From NCBI GenBank assembly GCA_012837925.1, contig DUQE01000131.1, positions 1 to 44,849 of the forward strand: 44,849 nt of DNA. The letters run 5' to 3'. The stretch is from Bacillota bacterium. Its GTDB lineage: Bacteria > Bacillota > Limnochordia > Darwinibacteriales > Darwinibacteriaceae. Shown one piece after another: positions 25,502 through 35,060 of the stretch (within the stretch, counting starts at the first letter, position 1; every line of letters starts with the position of its first letter). Position numbers and translations under genes: made by a program. The notes under the pieces were generated by a model. It made no database searches. It was given only the letters and a program-made list of their open reading frames with translations, and was not told where the DNA came from.

Positions 25502-27102
25502 TGCGTAATCACTTCGCGAACACGAAAACTCTTGCACGTTTCATCCTGCGTCGCGATCGAGTGAGGGCTCCTATTTGGATACTAACCCTGGTCGGCATCT
25601 CCGTAATACTGGCGCTCTCTTTCCCGGGGCTGTATCCTGCCGGACCCGAACGAGATATTCTGGCAGAAACAATGAAAAACCCGGCCATGACATCGATGCT
25701 GGGACCGGGATATGGTTTGGATGATTATCACATGGGAGCGGTTATGGCGCACCAGATGATGCTGTTCTCGGCCGTTGCCGTCGCCATAATGAACATCCTG
25801 TTAGCCATTAGGCACACCAGGGCCGATGAAGAAGCTGGCCGTATCGAAGTAATTCGCTCGCTTCCCGTAGGCAAACTGGCCAACGCCGCGGCGACCTTCT
25901 TTGTTTTGGTGCTGGTGAATCTTATCTTGGCGCTCAATATGGGCATGGCCTTGGCGGTACTGGGCATCGAAGGAATGGATCTAGCAGGCTCCCTCCTTTA
26001 TGGTGCTGTGCTCGGGATAACAGGCGTGATCTTTGCCTCTGTGACAATACTGATTGCGCAACTGACCGAAACCTCGCGAGGGGCCATGGGGCTCTCCTTC
26101 GCCTTCATGGGACTAAGTTACCTTCTCAGGGCCATAGGCGATCTAAGTAGCGAAGTCTTATCTCTTCTATCTCCTCTGGGATTGGTTCTAAGGACACAAG
26201 TCTATGTAAACAACTACTGGTGGCCAATTCTCGTCCTTGCAGCTGCGTCAGGTCTTGTAGTCCTCGTCGCTTTTCGCATCAACCTTAACCGAGACCTCGA
26301 AGCAGGAGTGATCGCGGCCAGACCAGGGCCAAGTCGAGCCTCGCGCTTTCTGCTCAGCCCCTTGGGACTGACCCTGCGTTTGCAGAAGACGGCCATCATT
26401 AGCTGGATGATCGGGATGTTCGTCCTTGGTGTTTCTTATGGTTCGGTTTTTGGTGACATTGATGCCTTCTTCCAAACGAGCGACCTGTTCGAACTGCTCT
26501 TGCCTACTACGGAGGGTTTTTCCCTCATCGATAAGTTTACGTCCACGCTCCTTGCTGTTCTGACCATGATTGGAATGGTCCCGGTCCTCTTGACCATTCT
26601 CAAACTCCGGTCAGAAGAAAAGGCGAATCGACTCGAGCATCTCCTGGCTAGGGCCATGCCGCGTAAGACGATCATGGGGAGCTACATGTTGGTTGCAGTA
26701 CTGTTGGCCATTGTAGTCCAGGTGCTGTCTGTACTCGGCTTGTGGTCGGCTGCCGCCGCTGTCCTCGAGGATCCCTTCAGCCTAGGAACAACCCTTCTCG
26801 GAGGTCTATCCTACCTGCCCGTGATGTGGATCATGGTTGGTTTAGCAGCGTGCCTGATCGCCTTTGCACCTAAACGCACCAGCTTGATCTGGCTCTATCT
26901 TGGCTACACGTTCTTCGTCATCTATTTTGGAGGCCTGCTGCAGGTGCCAGAGTGGATCGTCAAATTGACCCCCTTCGGGTTTGTGCCCGATGTGCCACTA
27001 GAGACGATGAGTCTTCCGCTCACTTCCTCGCTGCTCGTTGTAGCCATCGGCTTGGCTCTGCTCGGCCTCAAGGGCTATCAAAAGCGAGATATTCAAGGCT
27101 AA
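25501..27102 (+). CDS. Large ABC exporter permease (TnrB3/tetronasin-exporter-like)
   Basis: The 533-aa integral membrane protein has about twelve hydrophobic segments in two halves, each starting with a short cytoplasmic helix (FILRRDRVRAPIWILTLVG and LRLQKTAIISWMIGMF). This duplicated layout and size fit the COG3559-type permease family of antibiotic exporters. Start codon GTG overlaps the ATPase stop. It is expected to export a hydrophobic compound under TetR control. An AAGGAGG just after its stop codon has no start codon at a proper distance and appears to serve no gene. Confidence 0.88.
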   Translation: MRNHFANTKTLARFILRRDRVRAPIWILTLVGISVILALSFPGLYPAGPERDILAETMKNPAMTSMLGPGYGLDDYHMGAVMAHQMMLFSAVAVAIMNILLAIRHTRADEEAGRIEVIRSLPVGKLANAAATFFVLVLVNLILALNMGMALAVLGIEGMDLAGSLLYGAVLGITGVIFASVTILIAQLTETSRGAMGLSFAFMGLSYLLRAIGDLSSEVLSLLSPLGLVLRTQVYVNNYWWPILVLAAASGLVVLVAFRINLNRDLEAGVIAARPGPSRASRFLLSPLGLTLRLQKTAIISWMIGMFVLGVSYGSVFGDIDAFFQTSDLFELLLPTTEGFSLIDKFTSTLLAVLTMIGMVPVLLTILKLRSEEKANRLEHLLARAMPRKTIMGSYMLVAVLLAIVVQVLSVLGLWSAAAAVLEDPFSLGTTLLGGLSYLPVMWIMVGLAACLIAFAPKRTSLIWLYLGYTFFVIYFGGLLQVPEWIVKLTPFGFVPDVPLETMSLPLTSSLLVVAIGLALLGLKGYQKRDIQG

Positions 27103-27118
27103 AGGAGGCACACGCATC

Positions 27119-27152
27119 AAAAAAGTCCAGAGAGCATCCTCTGGACTTTTCG
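27119..27152. terminator. Bidirectional terminator between permease and PIG-L genes
   Basis: A 12-bp perfect stem AAAAGTCCAGAG / CTCTGGACTTTT with a 6-base loop sits between two convergent genes. It ends in TTTT on the plus strand and TTTTTT on the minus strand, so it can serve both. Confidence 0.88.
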
Positions 27153-28223
27153 TCATTTTTGGCCGAGTGTGGTGGCTATACCCACGGCCATGCTTGTGTC
27201 CGTTTGAAAGACATGCCTCACGCTGAAAAAGTAGTTGCGGGCTACCTCTGTCTTGGCTGTCAGATACGGCTTTCTATGCCCGAAGTGATGCCCAATACCT
27301 ACAACGAGTTGCACAAAGGGAACATCGTCCCGCAAGCGATAATTGGCTTCTAGCACCAGACTGTCGTTCTTGTACTCGAACAAGCCCCCTAGACTCAACC
27401 GTTCCCCAATTCCCAAGGACATACCCAAGTCCCTGGTAGATAACGTCAACCCGAGCTTGGTCTTTGCCCTTGTGTGCACCCTCTTATCCGTTTCACTTTC
27501 TACATATTCATAAGGACTAATACGTGCCGCCTCCAAGAGGTCAGGCGTCGACTGACTAGCGATTGCATAGCGCCCCTCTTCCGGGTTCCAGAGGAAGAAC
27601 GCAGCAAGCGCGTGTTCCTTGACGTCTCCGTACTCCACCTTTCTCTTCTCTACGTCCTCGGGGATGCTCATAAGGCGAGAAGAGTAAACGAGATAGTACT
27701 CGGGATGCAGATCCAACTCGGGGTCTGCTGCAACGGACGCAAGGGCACGGGCCAGTGTCTGGTGATCTTCATGGGGATCAAGCGCGCTCACTGTGCGATG
27801 TATGCTACCAGGGTAGAGCTGGGCAAAGAAACGCATGGTCTGCTCCACAGGTTCCCGGGGTATACTACCATCAACAAAATCCAGAAATAGAACCGTGCTA
27901 AGGTCAACACCTAAGGCCTGAAGGGCTGCCTCTGTCTCCCGAATTCTGGCCTGGCAGAAATCTTCCTCACTAAGCCTATGTATCTCTCCACTTGGTCCAC
28001 GCAGATTGTGACGGACCAGCGAGCCACCGCCCCTCGAGAAGTAGATAAAGTAATTCTTGTTCCCCGCCCTGACGGATTGATGGATACTGTCGGCCATCGC
28101 AATCGTCTCATCATCAGGGTGAGGTAGATACCAAATGACTGTGTCACTGGCCGAAGCAAGACGGGTCAACACGAGAACGGCAAAGAGCACAGCAATTGCC
28201 ATGTACTGCGTTTTTTTCCTCAT
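27153..28223 (-). CDS. Exported PIG-L family deacetylase with barrel-like C-terminal region
   Basis: The 356-aa exported protein has a signal peptide (to about residue 25) and an N-terminal PIG-L/LmbE domain. The metal-binding motif is PHPDDE (about 34-39), with SRGGGS and DPHEDH further on, as in zinc N-acetylglucosamine-type deacetylases. After about residue 245 the sequence changes to alternating strands (TKLGLTLSTRDLGMSLGIG, LSLGGLFEYK, FVQLVVGIGHHFG, FFSVRHVFQTDTSMAVGIATTL) resembling part of an outer-membrane barrel. The start is the ATG nine bases after AGGAGG. Periplasmic or outer-membrane-associated action on an envelope amino sugar is likely. The domain combination is unusual. Confidence 0.83.
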   Translation of the reverse strand: MRKKTQYMAIAVLFAVLVLTRLASASDTVIWYLPHPDDETIAMADSIHQSVRAGNKNYFIYFSRGGGSLVRHNLRGPSGEIHRLSEEDFCQARIRETEAALQALGVDLSTVLFLDFVDGSIPREPVEQTMRFFAQLYPGSIHRTVSALDPHEDHQTLARALASVAADPELDLHPEYYLVYSSRLMSIPEDVEKRKVEYGDVKEHALAAFFLWNPEEGRYAIASQSTPDLLEAARISPYEYVESETDKRVHTRAKTKLGLTLSTRDLGMSLGIGERLSLGGLFEYKNDSLVLEANYRLRDDVPFVQLVVGIGHHFGHRKPYLTAKTEVARNYFFSVRHVFQTDTSMAVGIATTLGQK

Positions 28224-28310
28224 TTGAATCATCCTCCTACTTCCCGGAAGAGTACTTCTGCGACCGACATACCCGTTCCTTCCCAAACTGGAAACGTCAT
28301 GAACTACCCT

Positions 28311-28359
28311 TTGACATAGTTCTGTATTTCATATATTATATATGATAGATATATCATAT
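28311..28359 (+). promoter_or_regulatory. Promoter with overlapping palindromes before marR
   Basis: A perfect TTGACA -35 (28311-28316) and TATTAT -10 (28334-28339) are 17 bases apart. The -10 lies inside the perfect palindrome TCATATAT-T-ATATATGA (28329-28345). A second, overlapping palindrome, ATATGATA-GATA-TATCATAT (28340-28359), covers the start region. These are strong candidates for MarR binding sites that shut off the operon. Confidence 0.8.
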
Positions 28360-28373
28360 CGAAGGAGGACATT

Positions 28374-28820
28374 ATGGATATAATTGAGTTTAATCACCGT
28401 ATATGGGACCTCTTGCGTACCATCTCTCACGGAATCGACAGCACCCTGCGCGTAATCGTCGATGGATTTGGCATCACCATGGTGCAAATGAGAATTCTGG
28501 TCGAGTTAAAACACCACGAACAGTCCACCATAGGAGAACTGGGGGACGCCATGGGATCAGCGCCGGGCAACGCATCGGCCATGTGCAAAGTCCTGGAAAG
28601 CAAGGGCCTTGTAACTCGCACACGCAACCCTGAAGACGAACGCATTGTCTTGGTCTCTCTCACCGATCAAGGAAAAGACCTTCTTCAAGAGATCGAAAAA
28701 AAACTGAGCGCCAAATGCGATCACCTACTTGCGGAGTATTCGGACGCAGACTTCCAACAAATCATTGACGGAATGAGTAAGCTCAATGAAGTTGTTACGT
28801 CTTTATATCGTGCATTCTAA
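28374..28820 (+). CDS. MarR-family transcriptional regulator
   Basis: The 148-aa winged-helix regulator has a dimerisation helix at the N-terminus, a DNA-binding region with TIGELGDAMGSAPGNASAMCKVLESKGLVTR and the wing NPEDERIVLVSLT. A C-terminal helical segment follows. GGAGG lies five bases before ATG. A single cysteine in the recognition region (SAMCKV) and another near residue 120 could allow thiol-based sensing, but this is speculative. It heads an operon with ftsH and a CatE-like dioxygenase gene behind a palindromic promoter, so autoregulation is likely. Confidence 0.92.
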   Translation: MDIIEFNHRIWDLLRTISHGIDSTLRVIVDGFGITMVQMRILVELKHHEQSTIGELGDAMGSAPGNASAMCKVLESKGLVTRTRNPEDERIVLVSLTDQGKDLLQEIEKKLSAKCDHLLAEYSDADFQQIIDGMSKLNEVVTSLYRAF

Positions 28821-28852
28821 TCCACAGCAACAAAGGAGGTAGAACCAACCCT

Positions 28853-30679
28853 ATGGCAGAACCAAAAAAGCCTACCAAGAAGCCCTTAGTATTTTATTAT
28901 TTAGTCACGCTCGCCATTTTGTTTATCATTAACGCTGTTGTCCTACCGATGTTTTTCAGCAAGTCCATCACCGAAGTGGACTACAGTGTTTTCTTACAAG
29001 CCGTCGAAGAGAACCGTGTAACCCAGGTGGAGCTCAGCGGCGACCACGAAGAAATCGTCTATGTCGCCACCGACCAAAATGGCCAGCCTCAAACCTATAT
29101 AACGGTGGCCATGCCCGATCCTAATCTCCTGGAGCGCCTTCGGGCGAGCTCGCCCGACATCAAGTTCTCGAGGATTCGGCCTCGACAGGCATCACCCCTT
29201 CTAACCTATCTGTTTAGCCTGTTTGTACCGATTCTGCTCATTTTGGGTCTGGGCCGACTATTCTCGAAACAATTGCAGCAACGCATGGGTAACACCATGT
29301 CCTTCGGAAAAAGTGACGCCCGCGTCTATGTAGAAGCCCAGACAGGAAAGACCTTTGCTGATGTGGCCGGCCAGGAGGAAGCCAAAGAAGCTCTTATGGA
29401 AATCGTGGACTTTCTGCATCATCCCGAGAAATACGCGAGCATTGGTGCCAAGCTACCTAAGGGAGCCCTCCTTGTCGGTCCTCCCGGAACAGGTAAGACG
29501 CTCCTCGCCCAAGCAGTGGCCGGTGAAGCAGACGTACCCTTTTTCTCTATCTCCGGTTCGGAGTTTGTGGAGATGTTTGTGGGCATGGGTGCTGCGAAGG
29601 TTCGGGATCTGTTTAAGGAGGCCGACAAAAAAGCACCCTGCATTGTCTTCATTGATGAAATCGATACTGTTGGCAAGAAGCGTGGAGACGGAGGCTTTTC
29701 TGGAAACGACGAACGGGAACAAACACTGAACCAGTTGTTAACCGAGATGGACGGGTTTGATAGCCGCAAAGGCGTGGTTATTCTAGCAGCAACAAACCGG
29801 CCCGAATCCCTCGACCCTGCCCTACTGCGTCCTGGACGCTTTGATAGACGTATTCCAGTAGAACTGCCAGATATTAACGGAAGAACGGCGATCCTGAAGG
29901 TCCATGCGGCCAAGATCGCTATGGAACGTGATGTGGACTTTGAAGCCATCGCCCGCGCTACGGCGGGAACCTCAGGTGCCGATCTAGCCAATATTATCAA
30001 CGAAGCAGCACTGAGGGCTGTACGCATGGGCAGAAATCGCGTGCGACAAGAAGACCTTCAAGAGAGCGTCGAAGTCGTCATCGCCGGATACGAGCGCAAG
30101 AACGCAACGATTTCACCCAAAGAAAAGGAAGTCATCGCGTACCATGAAATCGGACACGCTCTGGTTGCCGCGAAACAGACAAATTCTGCACCCGTGACCA
30201 AAATCACGATTATTCCCCGCACCTCAGGAGCACTGGGCTACACCATGCAGGTCGAAGAGGGCGAGCGCCATCTCATGAGTAAAGAAGACGCCATGAATCG
30301 CATTGCCACTCTGACAGGCGGACGCGCGGCCGAGGAACTCATCTTCAATATGGCCACTACAGGTGCAGCTAATGACATCGAGCAAGCAACAAAACTTGCC
30401 CGTGCCATGGTAACCCGTTATGGCATGAGTGATCAGTTCGGAATGGTGGCCTTTGAAACGCTCGCAAACCCGTATCTTGGAGGAGACAGTGCCATGAACT
30501 GCTCCAGCGAGACGTCGGCACAAATCGACAAGGAAGTCATCAAACTGGTGAAACAAGGACACGAAAAGGCCATCAATATTCTCAAAGACAATCTGGACAA
30601 ACTCCATGAACTGTCTCGAGAACTGCTCAAGAAAGAAACCCTTACGGGACAGGAGTTTATGGCCATACTAGAGAGCTAA
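28853..30679 (+). CDS. ftsH: FtsH-type membrane AAA+ zinc protease
   Basis: The 608-aa ATP-dependent protease has TM1 (about 12-34), a small extracytoplasmic domain, TM2 (about 117-137), and an AAA+ module with Walker A GPPGTGKT (about 209-216), Walker [10 protein letters not shown] and arginine fingers in RPGRFDRR. The M41 peptidase motif is HEIGH (about 431-435; most FtsH have HEAGH), with the third zinc ligand in [10 protein letters not shown]. It degrades misfolded membrane and regulatory proteins. A canonical AAGGAGG is 13 bases from ATG, longer than usual. It is the second gene of a MarR-headed operon, so it may be an extra, stress-induced FtsH and not the housekeeping one. Confidence 0.93.
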   Translation: MAEPKKPTKKPLVFYYLVTLAILFIINAVVLPMFFSKSITEVDYSVFLQAVEENRVTQVELSGDHEEIVYVATDQNGQPQTYITVAMPDPNLLERLRASSPDIKFSRIRPRQASPLLTYLFSLFVPILLILGLGRLFSKQLQQRMGNTMSFGKSDARVYVEAQTGKTFADVAGQEEAKEALMEIVDFLHHPEKYASIGAKLPKGALLVGPPGTGKTLLAQAVAGEADVPFFSISGSEFVEMFVGMGAAKVRDLFKEADKKAPCIVFIDEIDTVGKKRGDGGFSGNDEREQTLNQLLTEMDGFDSRKGVVILAATNRPESLDPALLRPGRFDRRIPVELPDINGRTAILKVHAAKIAMERDVDFEAIARATAGTSGADLANIINEAALRAVRMGRNRVRQEDLQESVEVVIAGYERKNATISPKEKEVIAYHEIGHALVAAKQTNSAPVTKITIIPRTSGALGYTMQVEEGERHLMSKEDAMNRIATLTGGRAAEELIFNMATTGAANDIEQATKLARAMVTRYGMSDQFGMVAFETLANPYLGGDSAMNCSSETSAQIDKEVIKLVKQGHEKAINILKDNLDKLHELSRELLKKETLTGQEFMAILES

Positions 30680-30734
30680 AGAGGAGATATTCGAGCTTTC
30701 TGGAATAGATTCTCAATAAGAAAGGAGGCTTCCC

Positions 30735-31586
30735 ATGACGTACCACAGCAAGACTGCAACTTTTGTTCGAAGCCTACAACTTAGAGTTGACAGTCTTCAC
30801 CGCGCTTTGCAGTTTTATCAGAATGCATTAGGTTTTCGGATCTTAGAGCAGGATGAGAGCCGCGCCAGGCTCACAGCGGATGGAGAAACGAGCATTCTGT
30901 CTCTAGTCCAGCCCCAGAACGTTGTTCCCAAAGTACCAAGGCGAGCGGGACTCTACCACTTCGCCATTCTCCTGCCGACTCGAGACGATTTAGCACACTT
31001 AGTCCGGCATTTAGCCAAACAGGGCGTGCGCTTTGGATCAGCAGACCACCTGGTAAGCGAGGCTATTTACTTCGAAGATCCAAGCGGCAACGGTATCGAG
31101 GTCTACGCGGACACAGATCCGTCCACCTGGGCGTGGGACCAAGATGGTGTAGGAATGGACACAAAGCCCCTGGACTTTGATGATCTCCTGGGAGCGGGCG
31201 TAACACGAGACGAAGCATTTGAACTTCCCGAACAGACCATCATCGGTCACATCCATTTGCATGTATCCCATCTGCAAGAGGCTGAGACATTTTACGTTGA
31301 GGGGCTCGGGTTTGATGTCGCCACGCGATTTCGAGATAGCGCAATTTTCCTCTCCACACGCAGATACCATCACCATGTTGCCCTGAACGTCTGGAATGGT
31401 GTTGGTGCACCGCCAACGCCAAAAGAAAGTGTTGGACTCGACTACTTTACACTTGTCTACCCTGATGAAGCAGCACGAAAAGAGGCAATAGAGAGACTTA
31501 CGAGCCTCGGCGTGACGGTTACCGGAGATGATGGAAAACTCTTCGTGACCGATCCCGCAGGTAACGATATCGAACTCGCAATCTAG
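30735..31586 (+). CDS. CatE-like VOC-family dioxygenase (catechol 2,3-dioxygenase type)
   Basis: The 283-aa protein has two glyoxalase/VOC modules (about 10-125 and 165-283). First-half strands include LQLRVDSLHRALQFYQNALGF; the second half has IIGHIHLHVSHLQEAETFY, the CatE hallmark YHHHVALNVW and the metal-ligand end GNDIELAI. Size and layout match CatE of Bacillus (about 285 aa), which cleaves catechol. AAAGGAGG precedes ATG. It lies 55 bases after ftsH, probably in the same operon. MarR control of CatE-like genes is known for quinone/catechol stress regulators, which supports an aromatic-compound detoxification role here. Confidence 0.87.
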   Translation: MTYHSKTATFVRSLQLRVDSLHRALQFYQNALGFRILEQDESRARLTADGETSILSLVQPQNVVPKVPRRAGLYHFAILLPTRDDLAHLVRHLAKQGVRFGSADHLVSEAIYFEDPSGNGIEVYADTDPSTWAWDQDGVGMDTKPLDFDDLLGAGVTRDEAFELPEQTIIGHIHLHVSHLQEAETFYVEGLGFDVATRFRDSAIFLSTRRYHHHVALNVWNGVGAPPTPKESVGLDYFTLVYPDEAARKEAIERLTSLGVTVTGDDGKLFVTDPAGNDIELAI

Positions 31587-31596
31587 ACGCCGAAAA

Positions 31597-31640
31597 GAAA
31601 AAGACTCTTGCAGTGCATAAACTGCAAGAGTCTCTTGTTT
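31597..31640. terminator. Bidirectional terminator between catE-like and barrel genes
   Basis: A 13-bp perfect stem AGACTCTTGCAGT / ACTGCAAGAGTCT with a 6-base loop separates convergent genes. The minus strand ends TTTTTCTTTT and the plus strand CTTGTTTTG. Confidence 0.9.
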
Positions 31641-31648
31641 TGTCGTAT

Positions 31649-32263
31649 TTAGTACGTCAGGCCAAGCCCCACTACAACTCCAGAGCCTGTATGACTGTTA
31701 TAAACATAGCCTACATGGGCTGTACCAATACCATAGACATTGTACTTGAGGCGCGCATTGAGTAGAACCCCTTCTGGGAGTTTAGCTACGGTACCCAAGA
31801 CTCCAAAGGGCCCACTCCAATACTCCGCTGTGACACCGAGAGCAACTCCCCTCACAGGTTCGGTAATATCCGTTGTTACGGTGGTTGGTTCGGTGGCGTC
31901 TTCCAAGAGTACCCGTTCATCCTTGCGGGTCTTCACCGTCTGTCCGGCCATACCTACCCAAGGAGTAATGAAACCGACCTCATAGCCTACACCAACGATC
32001 ACGGTACTTCTTCTTCCCTCAAAAATCTGGTAGTCACCCACGGTCTCCATATCACCTTTGCTTCTTTTGGTGATGAGCTCCATGTCCTTATTCTGCACAC
32101 CATAATCAAGCAGGAATACGATACCGCTGTTTTCCGGGGCCGCATCCAGGCTCACTGTATACAAGCCGCTCATGGACGCGCTAACATCAATATTGTCGGC
32201 TGAGGCCAACGAACCCAGGGTCAAGACAAACACAAGTGCAAGAAACAAAGCCTTCGTTCTCAA
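31649..32263 (-). CDS. Small outer-membrane beta-barrel-like protein
   Basis: The 204-aa product has a signal peptide (cleavage after SLASA) and alternating amphipathic strands (STVIVGVGYEVGFITPWVG, VRGVALGVTAEYWSGPFGVLG, LLNARLKYNVYGIGTAHVGYVY). It ends VVVGLGLTY with a terminal aromatic residue, as in eight-stranded outer-membrane barrels. The start is probably TTG six bases after GAGGTG; the ORF-track GTG lies on that site. It is monocistronic between two terminators or divergent promoters. Function is unknown. Confidence 0.78.
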   Translation of the reverse strand: MRTKALFLALVFVLTLGSLASADNIDVSASMSGLYTVSLDAAPENSGIVFLLDYGVQNKDMELITKRSKGDMETVGDYQIFEGRRSTVIVGVGYEVGFITPWVGMAGQTVKTRKDERVLLEDATEPTTVTTDITEPVRGVALGVTAEYWSGPFGVLGTVAKLPEGVLLNARLKYNVYGIGTAHVGYVYNSHTGSGVVVGLGLTY

Positions 32264-32409
32264 TGGATACACCTCTTTAGTATAGTAATTTCCTCATCAA
32301 TCCTTGCTCTTCTTCGTTTCATTGACTCCAAAATCCTCCATCTGTAGAGAAGGTTTCCAAGGCGGCGCGCAGAACTGGCTTAGAGATCGAAAATGAGGAG
32401 GGTACAAGC

Positions 32410-32979
32410 ATGAAGCCAACCAGAGAACAAGCATGGCAGGTTCTTACGGAGTATACAAAGTCAGAAGCCTTACTCCAACACGCCTTAGCCGTTGAGGCCG
32501 TAATGCGACACTTTGCAGAGCTTGAAGGCGAGGATGCTGACCACTGGGGAGTGATCGGATTGCTCCACGATCTAGACTACGAACAGTATCCGGAGGAACA
32601 CTGCCAGAAGACCGCAGAAATCCTCCAAGCCCGAGGAGTGCATCCATCCTACATTCGAGCCATCTGCAGTCACGGTTTTGGCATCTGCACCGACATCGAA
32701 CCCCAGAGCAAACTAGAGAAGACACTCTATACCATTGATGAACTGACGGGGCTGATTAACGCGGTGAGCCTAATGCGACCATCCCGAAGTGTACTTGATC
32801 TTGAAGTTAAGTCCGTCCGCAAGAAGTTCAAGCAGCCCAGCTTTGCTGCCGGGGTCAACCGGGAGGTCATCAACAAAGGGTGTGCAATGCTGGGGCAAGA
32901 ACTCGATGATGTCATCGCCGAAACCATTTCAGGTATGCGTAAAGTAGCAGAGGAAATCGGTTTAAAGGGCACCATCTAA
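32410..32979 (+). CDS. HD-domain phosphohydrolase-like protein
   Basis: The 189-aa cytoplasmic protein has an HD superfamily metal site: H24 (QHALAVE), HD at 53-54 (LLHDLDYEQYPEEH), later histidines in SHGFG and an aspartate in TIDELTGLI. This matches the compact predicted HD hydrolase family found in many anaerobes, often annotated as phosphohydrolase. GAGGAGGG is seven bases before ATG. It is monocistronic. The substrate is not known. Confidence 0.88.
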   Translation: MKPTREQAWQVLTEYTKSEALLQHALAVEAVMRHFAELEGEDADHWGVIGLLHDLDYEQYPEEHCQKTAEILQARGVHPSYIRAICSHGFGICTDIEPQSKLEKTLYTIDELTGLINAVSLMRPSRSVLDLEVKSVRKKFKQPSFAAGVNREVINKGCAMLGQELDDVIAETISGMRKVAEEIGLKGTI

Positions 32980-32984
32980 GCGAT

Positions 32985-33020
32985 GAAAAAGGACCTTCTG
33001 GATGAACCAGGAGGTCCTCT
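32985..33020. terminator. Terminator between HD gene and chemoreceptor
   Basis: A 12-bp stem AGGACCTTCTGG / CCAGGAGGTCCT (one G-T pair) with a 5-base loop is placed between convergent genes. The minus strand has TTTTTC after it, so it terminates the chemoreceptor gene well; the plus strand T-run is weak. Confidence 0.8.
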
Positions 33021-33046
33021 CTATTCAAGAAAAAACGAAGGTAAGG

Positions 33047-34906
33047 CTAGATTAAAAATCCTTCTGTAAGTTTCATAAGTAGGCTTGCCTGTTCCGCAAG
33101 GTCATTGGCTGAGGTAGTGATGCCCTGTAGCGTCGCTGCTTGTTCTTCTGTAGCAGCCGCCATTTCTTCAGATCCGCTACTGAGCTCCAATGCATACGTA
33201 GCCACTTCCTGAATACGGGCACTGATCTTGTTAATGGCCTGACCAATCTCTCTGAAGGTCTCACCCGCTACCTGGACACGGTGTGACCCAGCTTTCACTT
33301 CTTCAATGCTCTCATTGGTCTCTTTCATTACCTCGGCAACTTGCGTGTTGATCTCTCTGAGTAGTCCTGCGATCTGCTCTGTCGCATCACCCGATTGCTC
33401 TGCTAAACTGCGCACTTCATCAGCGACCACAGCAAAACCTCGGCCCTGCTCCCCTGCTCTTGCAGCTTCAATGGCAGCGTTCAAGGCGAGAAGGTTGGTC
33501 TGATCGGCAATGCCACGAATGATGTTGGTGATCTGCCCAATCTCTCTAGACTGCACCCCAAGTTTCTCAACACTTTCCTGCAGTTCACCAAAACTCTTCT
33601 CAATAGTCCCCATCTGACTTACGGCATCAGCCACTAGTCCTTCGCCGTTTTGGGCAATTTCACGGATAGCATGACCATCTGTGTCGATGGCCTGTACACG
33701 GTCACTCATCTGCTGCACAGATCCGGCAAACTCATTGGTCGTAGCAGCCATTTCTTCCGTAGATGAACTTATCTCCTGGCTGGATCCAAACACATTGTGA
33801 CTCAACTGGGCCGTTGTGTCACTGGCTACTTTGACTTCGCCGATCAAACGGCCAAGATCTCGTTGCAGTGAAAGAAAGGCTTCGGCTAAGAGACCTAGTT
33901 CGTCGCCACTGCGAACCCTCAGTTCGGTCCGGAAATTCCCCTTGGCGATCTCCTCGGCACCCTTAACCAATCGCGAGACAGGGCTAATTAAAAGCCGGTT
34001 CGAGAAAATGACACCGATGCCCATGGCGATCGCCGAAAAAAGTGCGCCAAGGCTAAGTGTTCTGAGGAGCTGTGCTCGTGCATGAACGCGGGCCTCGTCA
34101 TACGAAATGAGGGCAGCCAACTTCCACCCCGTTCTAGGAACGGTCGTAAAGGCAGCAAATCGTTCATCCCCTGCTTCGGTGTAATCGAGCTCACCCGATG
34201 GACTGGCCGCAAAGGACTGTAGCAATTCTGGCAAGTCGAACATGGCACCCATCTTCGTCGGGTCCGGGTGGGCTAGTATTTGCCCCGTGTCATCCAACAA
34301 AACAAGATAACCTTCTTGACCCACCGATTTAGCAGCAATCGATCGTGCCAGACTCTCCAAAGACACGTCTACTCCCGCTACTCCCTCCTCCTCCGTAGCA
34401 CCTGGTTTGTATACGGGCATGGCTGCCGAAACCTTCAGAAGTCCGGTACCCATATCTACATATGGAGCAGTCCAAATCAGACCGTTTTTCTCGATGGCCG
34501 CAGGGTACCACGGTTGTTCCGTCGGGTCAAAACCTAGGGGCAACTCTATTCGAGGTTCGACGAAAAATGCTTTAAACTTCGTCCCCATAAACACATTCAA
34601 AATGTCTTCGTGCGATGATTCATACGTCGCAAAGAGTTCAAGCATTCTGTTCGACGCTCCAAAGGTGGAGGTGCTGTTTTGAACATTTGAGTTGTTGACT
34701 ACCATGGTGACGGCTTCTTCTACAGACTTGAGAAACAGGTCGGCTACGTCCGCTGAACCTGCAAGCGTACTTCGCGCTGCTTCTCGCACGTTGTCACCCA
34801 AACGGTCGACTGACGCACGGTAGTCATTGATTCCCAAAGCAAAGATGGGAACGGCAGTCAAGAGAAAGATGAGAAGAAGCATTTTCCACCGCAGTGATAG
34901 TTTCAT
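33047..34906 (-). CDS. Methyl-accepting chemotaxis protein (tandem copy A)
   Basis: This receptor of about 619 aa has TM1 (about 7-27), a dCache-like sensor (with [32 protein letters not shown] and [17 protein letters not shown]), TM2 (about 279-302), HAMP, and a cytoplasmic signalling hairpin with tip [20 protein letters not shown] (about 462-502). The ATG used is seven bases after GAGGAG. It is a close paralogue of the next gene upstream, nearly identical through the signalling domain and more diverged in the sensor. The ligand is probably a small organic molecule, since dCache domains often bind amino or organic acids. Confidence 0.93.
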   Translation of the reverse strand: MKLSLRWKMLLLIFLLTAVPIFALGINDYRASVDRLGDNVREAARSTLAGSADVADLFLKSVEEAVTMVVNNSNVQNSTSTFGASNRMLELFATYESSHEDILNVFMGTKFKAFFVEPRIELPLGFDPTEQPWYPAAIEKNGLIWTAPYVDMGTGLLKVSAAMPVYKPGATEEEGVAGVDVSLESLARSIAAKSVGQEGYLVLLDDTGQILAHPDPTKMGAMFDLPELLQSFAASPSGELDYTEAGDERFAAFTTVPRTGWKLAALISYDEARVHARAQLLRTLSLGALFSAIAMGIGVIFSNRLLISPVSRLVKGAEEIAKGNFRTELRVRSGDELGLLAEAFLSLQRDLGRLIGEVKVASDTTAQLSHNVFGSSQEISSSTEEMAATTNEFAGSVQQMSDRVQAIDTDGHAIREIAQNGEGLVADAVSQMGTIEKSFGELQESVEKLGVQSREIGQITNIIRGIADQTNLLALNAAIEAARAGEQGRGFAVVADEVRSLAEQSGDATEQIAGLLREINTQVAEVMKETNESIEEVKAGSHRVQVAGETFREIGQAINKISARIQEVATYALELSSGSEEMAAATEEQAATLQGITTSANDLAEQASLLMKLTEGFLI

Positions 34907-35022
34907 AAGACCACTCCTCAACCATAGTTATTGATCTAATTCTTTCCCGTTTTGCCACCTCCTCCCAACAAGGGCTTTTTTCCTTAAAGCTTATTTGCCA
35001 TTCGTTAAATGTTGTTAGTGAG

Positions 35023-35054
35023 AAAAAAAGCAGCCTTTGCATACACAGACTGCT
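35023..35054 (-). terminator. Terminator of chemoreceptor copy B
   Basis: On the minus strand a stem AGCAGTCT / GGCTGCT (one mismatch) with a loop of about 10 bases ends in seven T residues, between the two tandem receptor genes. Each receptor therefore probably has its own promoter. Confidence 0.65.
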
Positions 35055-35060
35055 CTTCCC

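Noticed and set aside
27103-27120. AAAGGAGG just after the ABC permease stop codon, suggesting a further gene
   Set aside because: No start codon lies at a suitable distance and a terminator follows at once; probably a leftover or chance site.
26952-27353. 133-aa plus-strand ORF across the permease end and PIG-L gene end
   Set aside because: It is out of frame with the permease, crosses a bidirectional terminator and reads antisense to the PIG-L gene.
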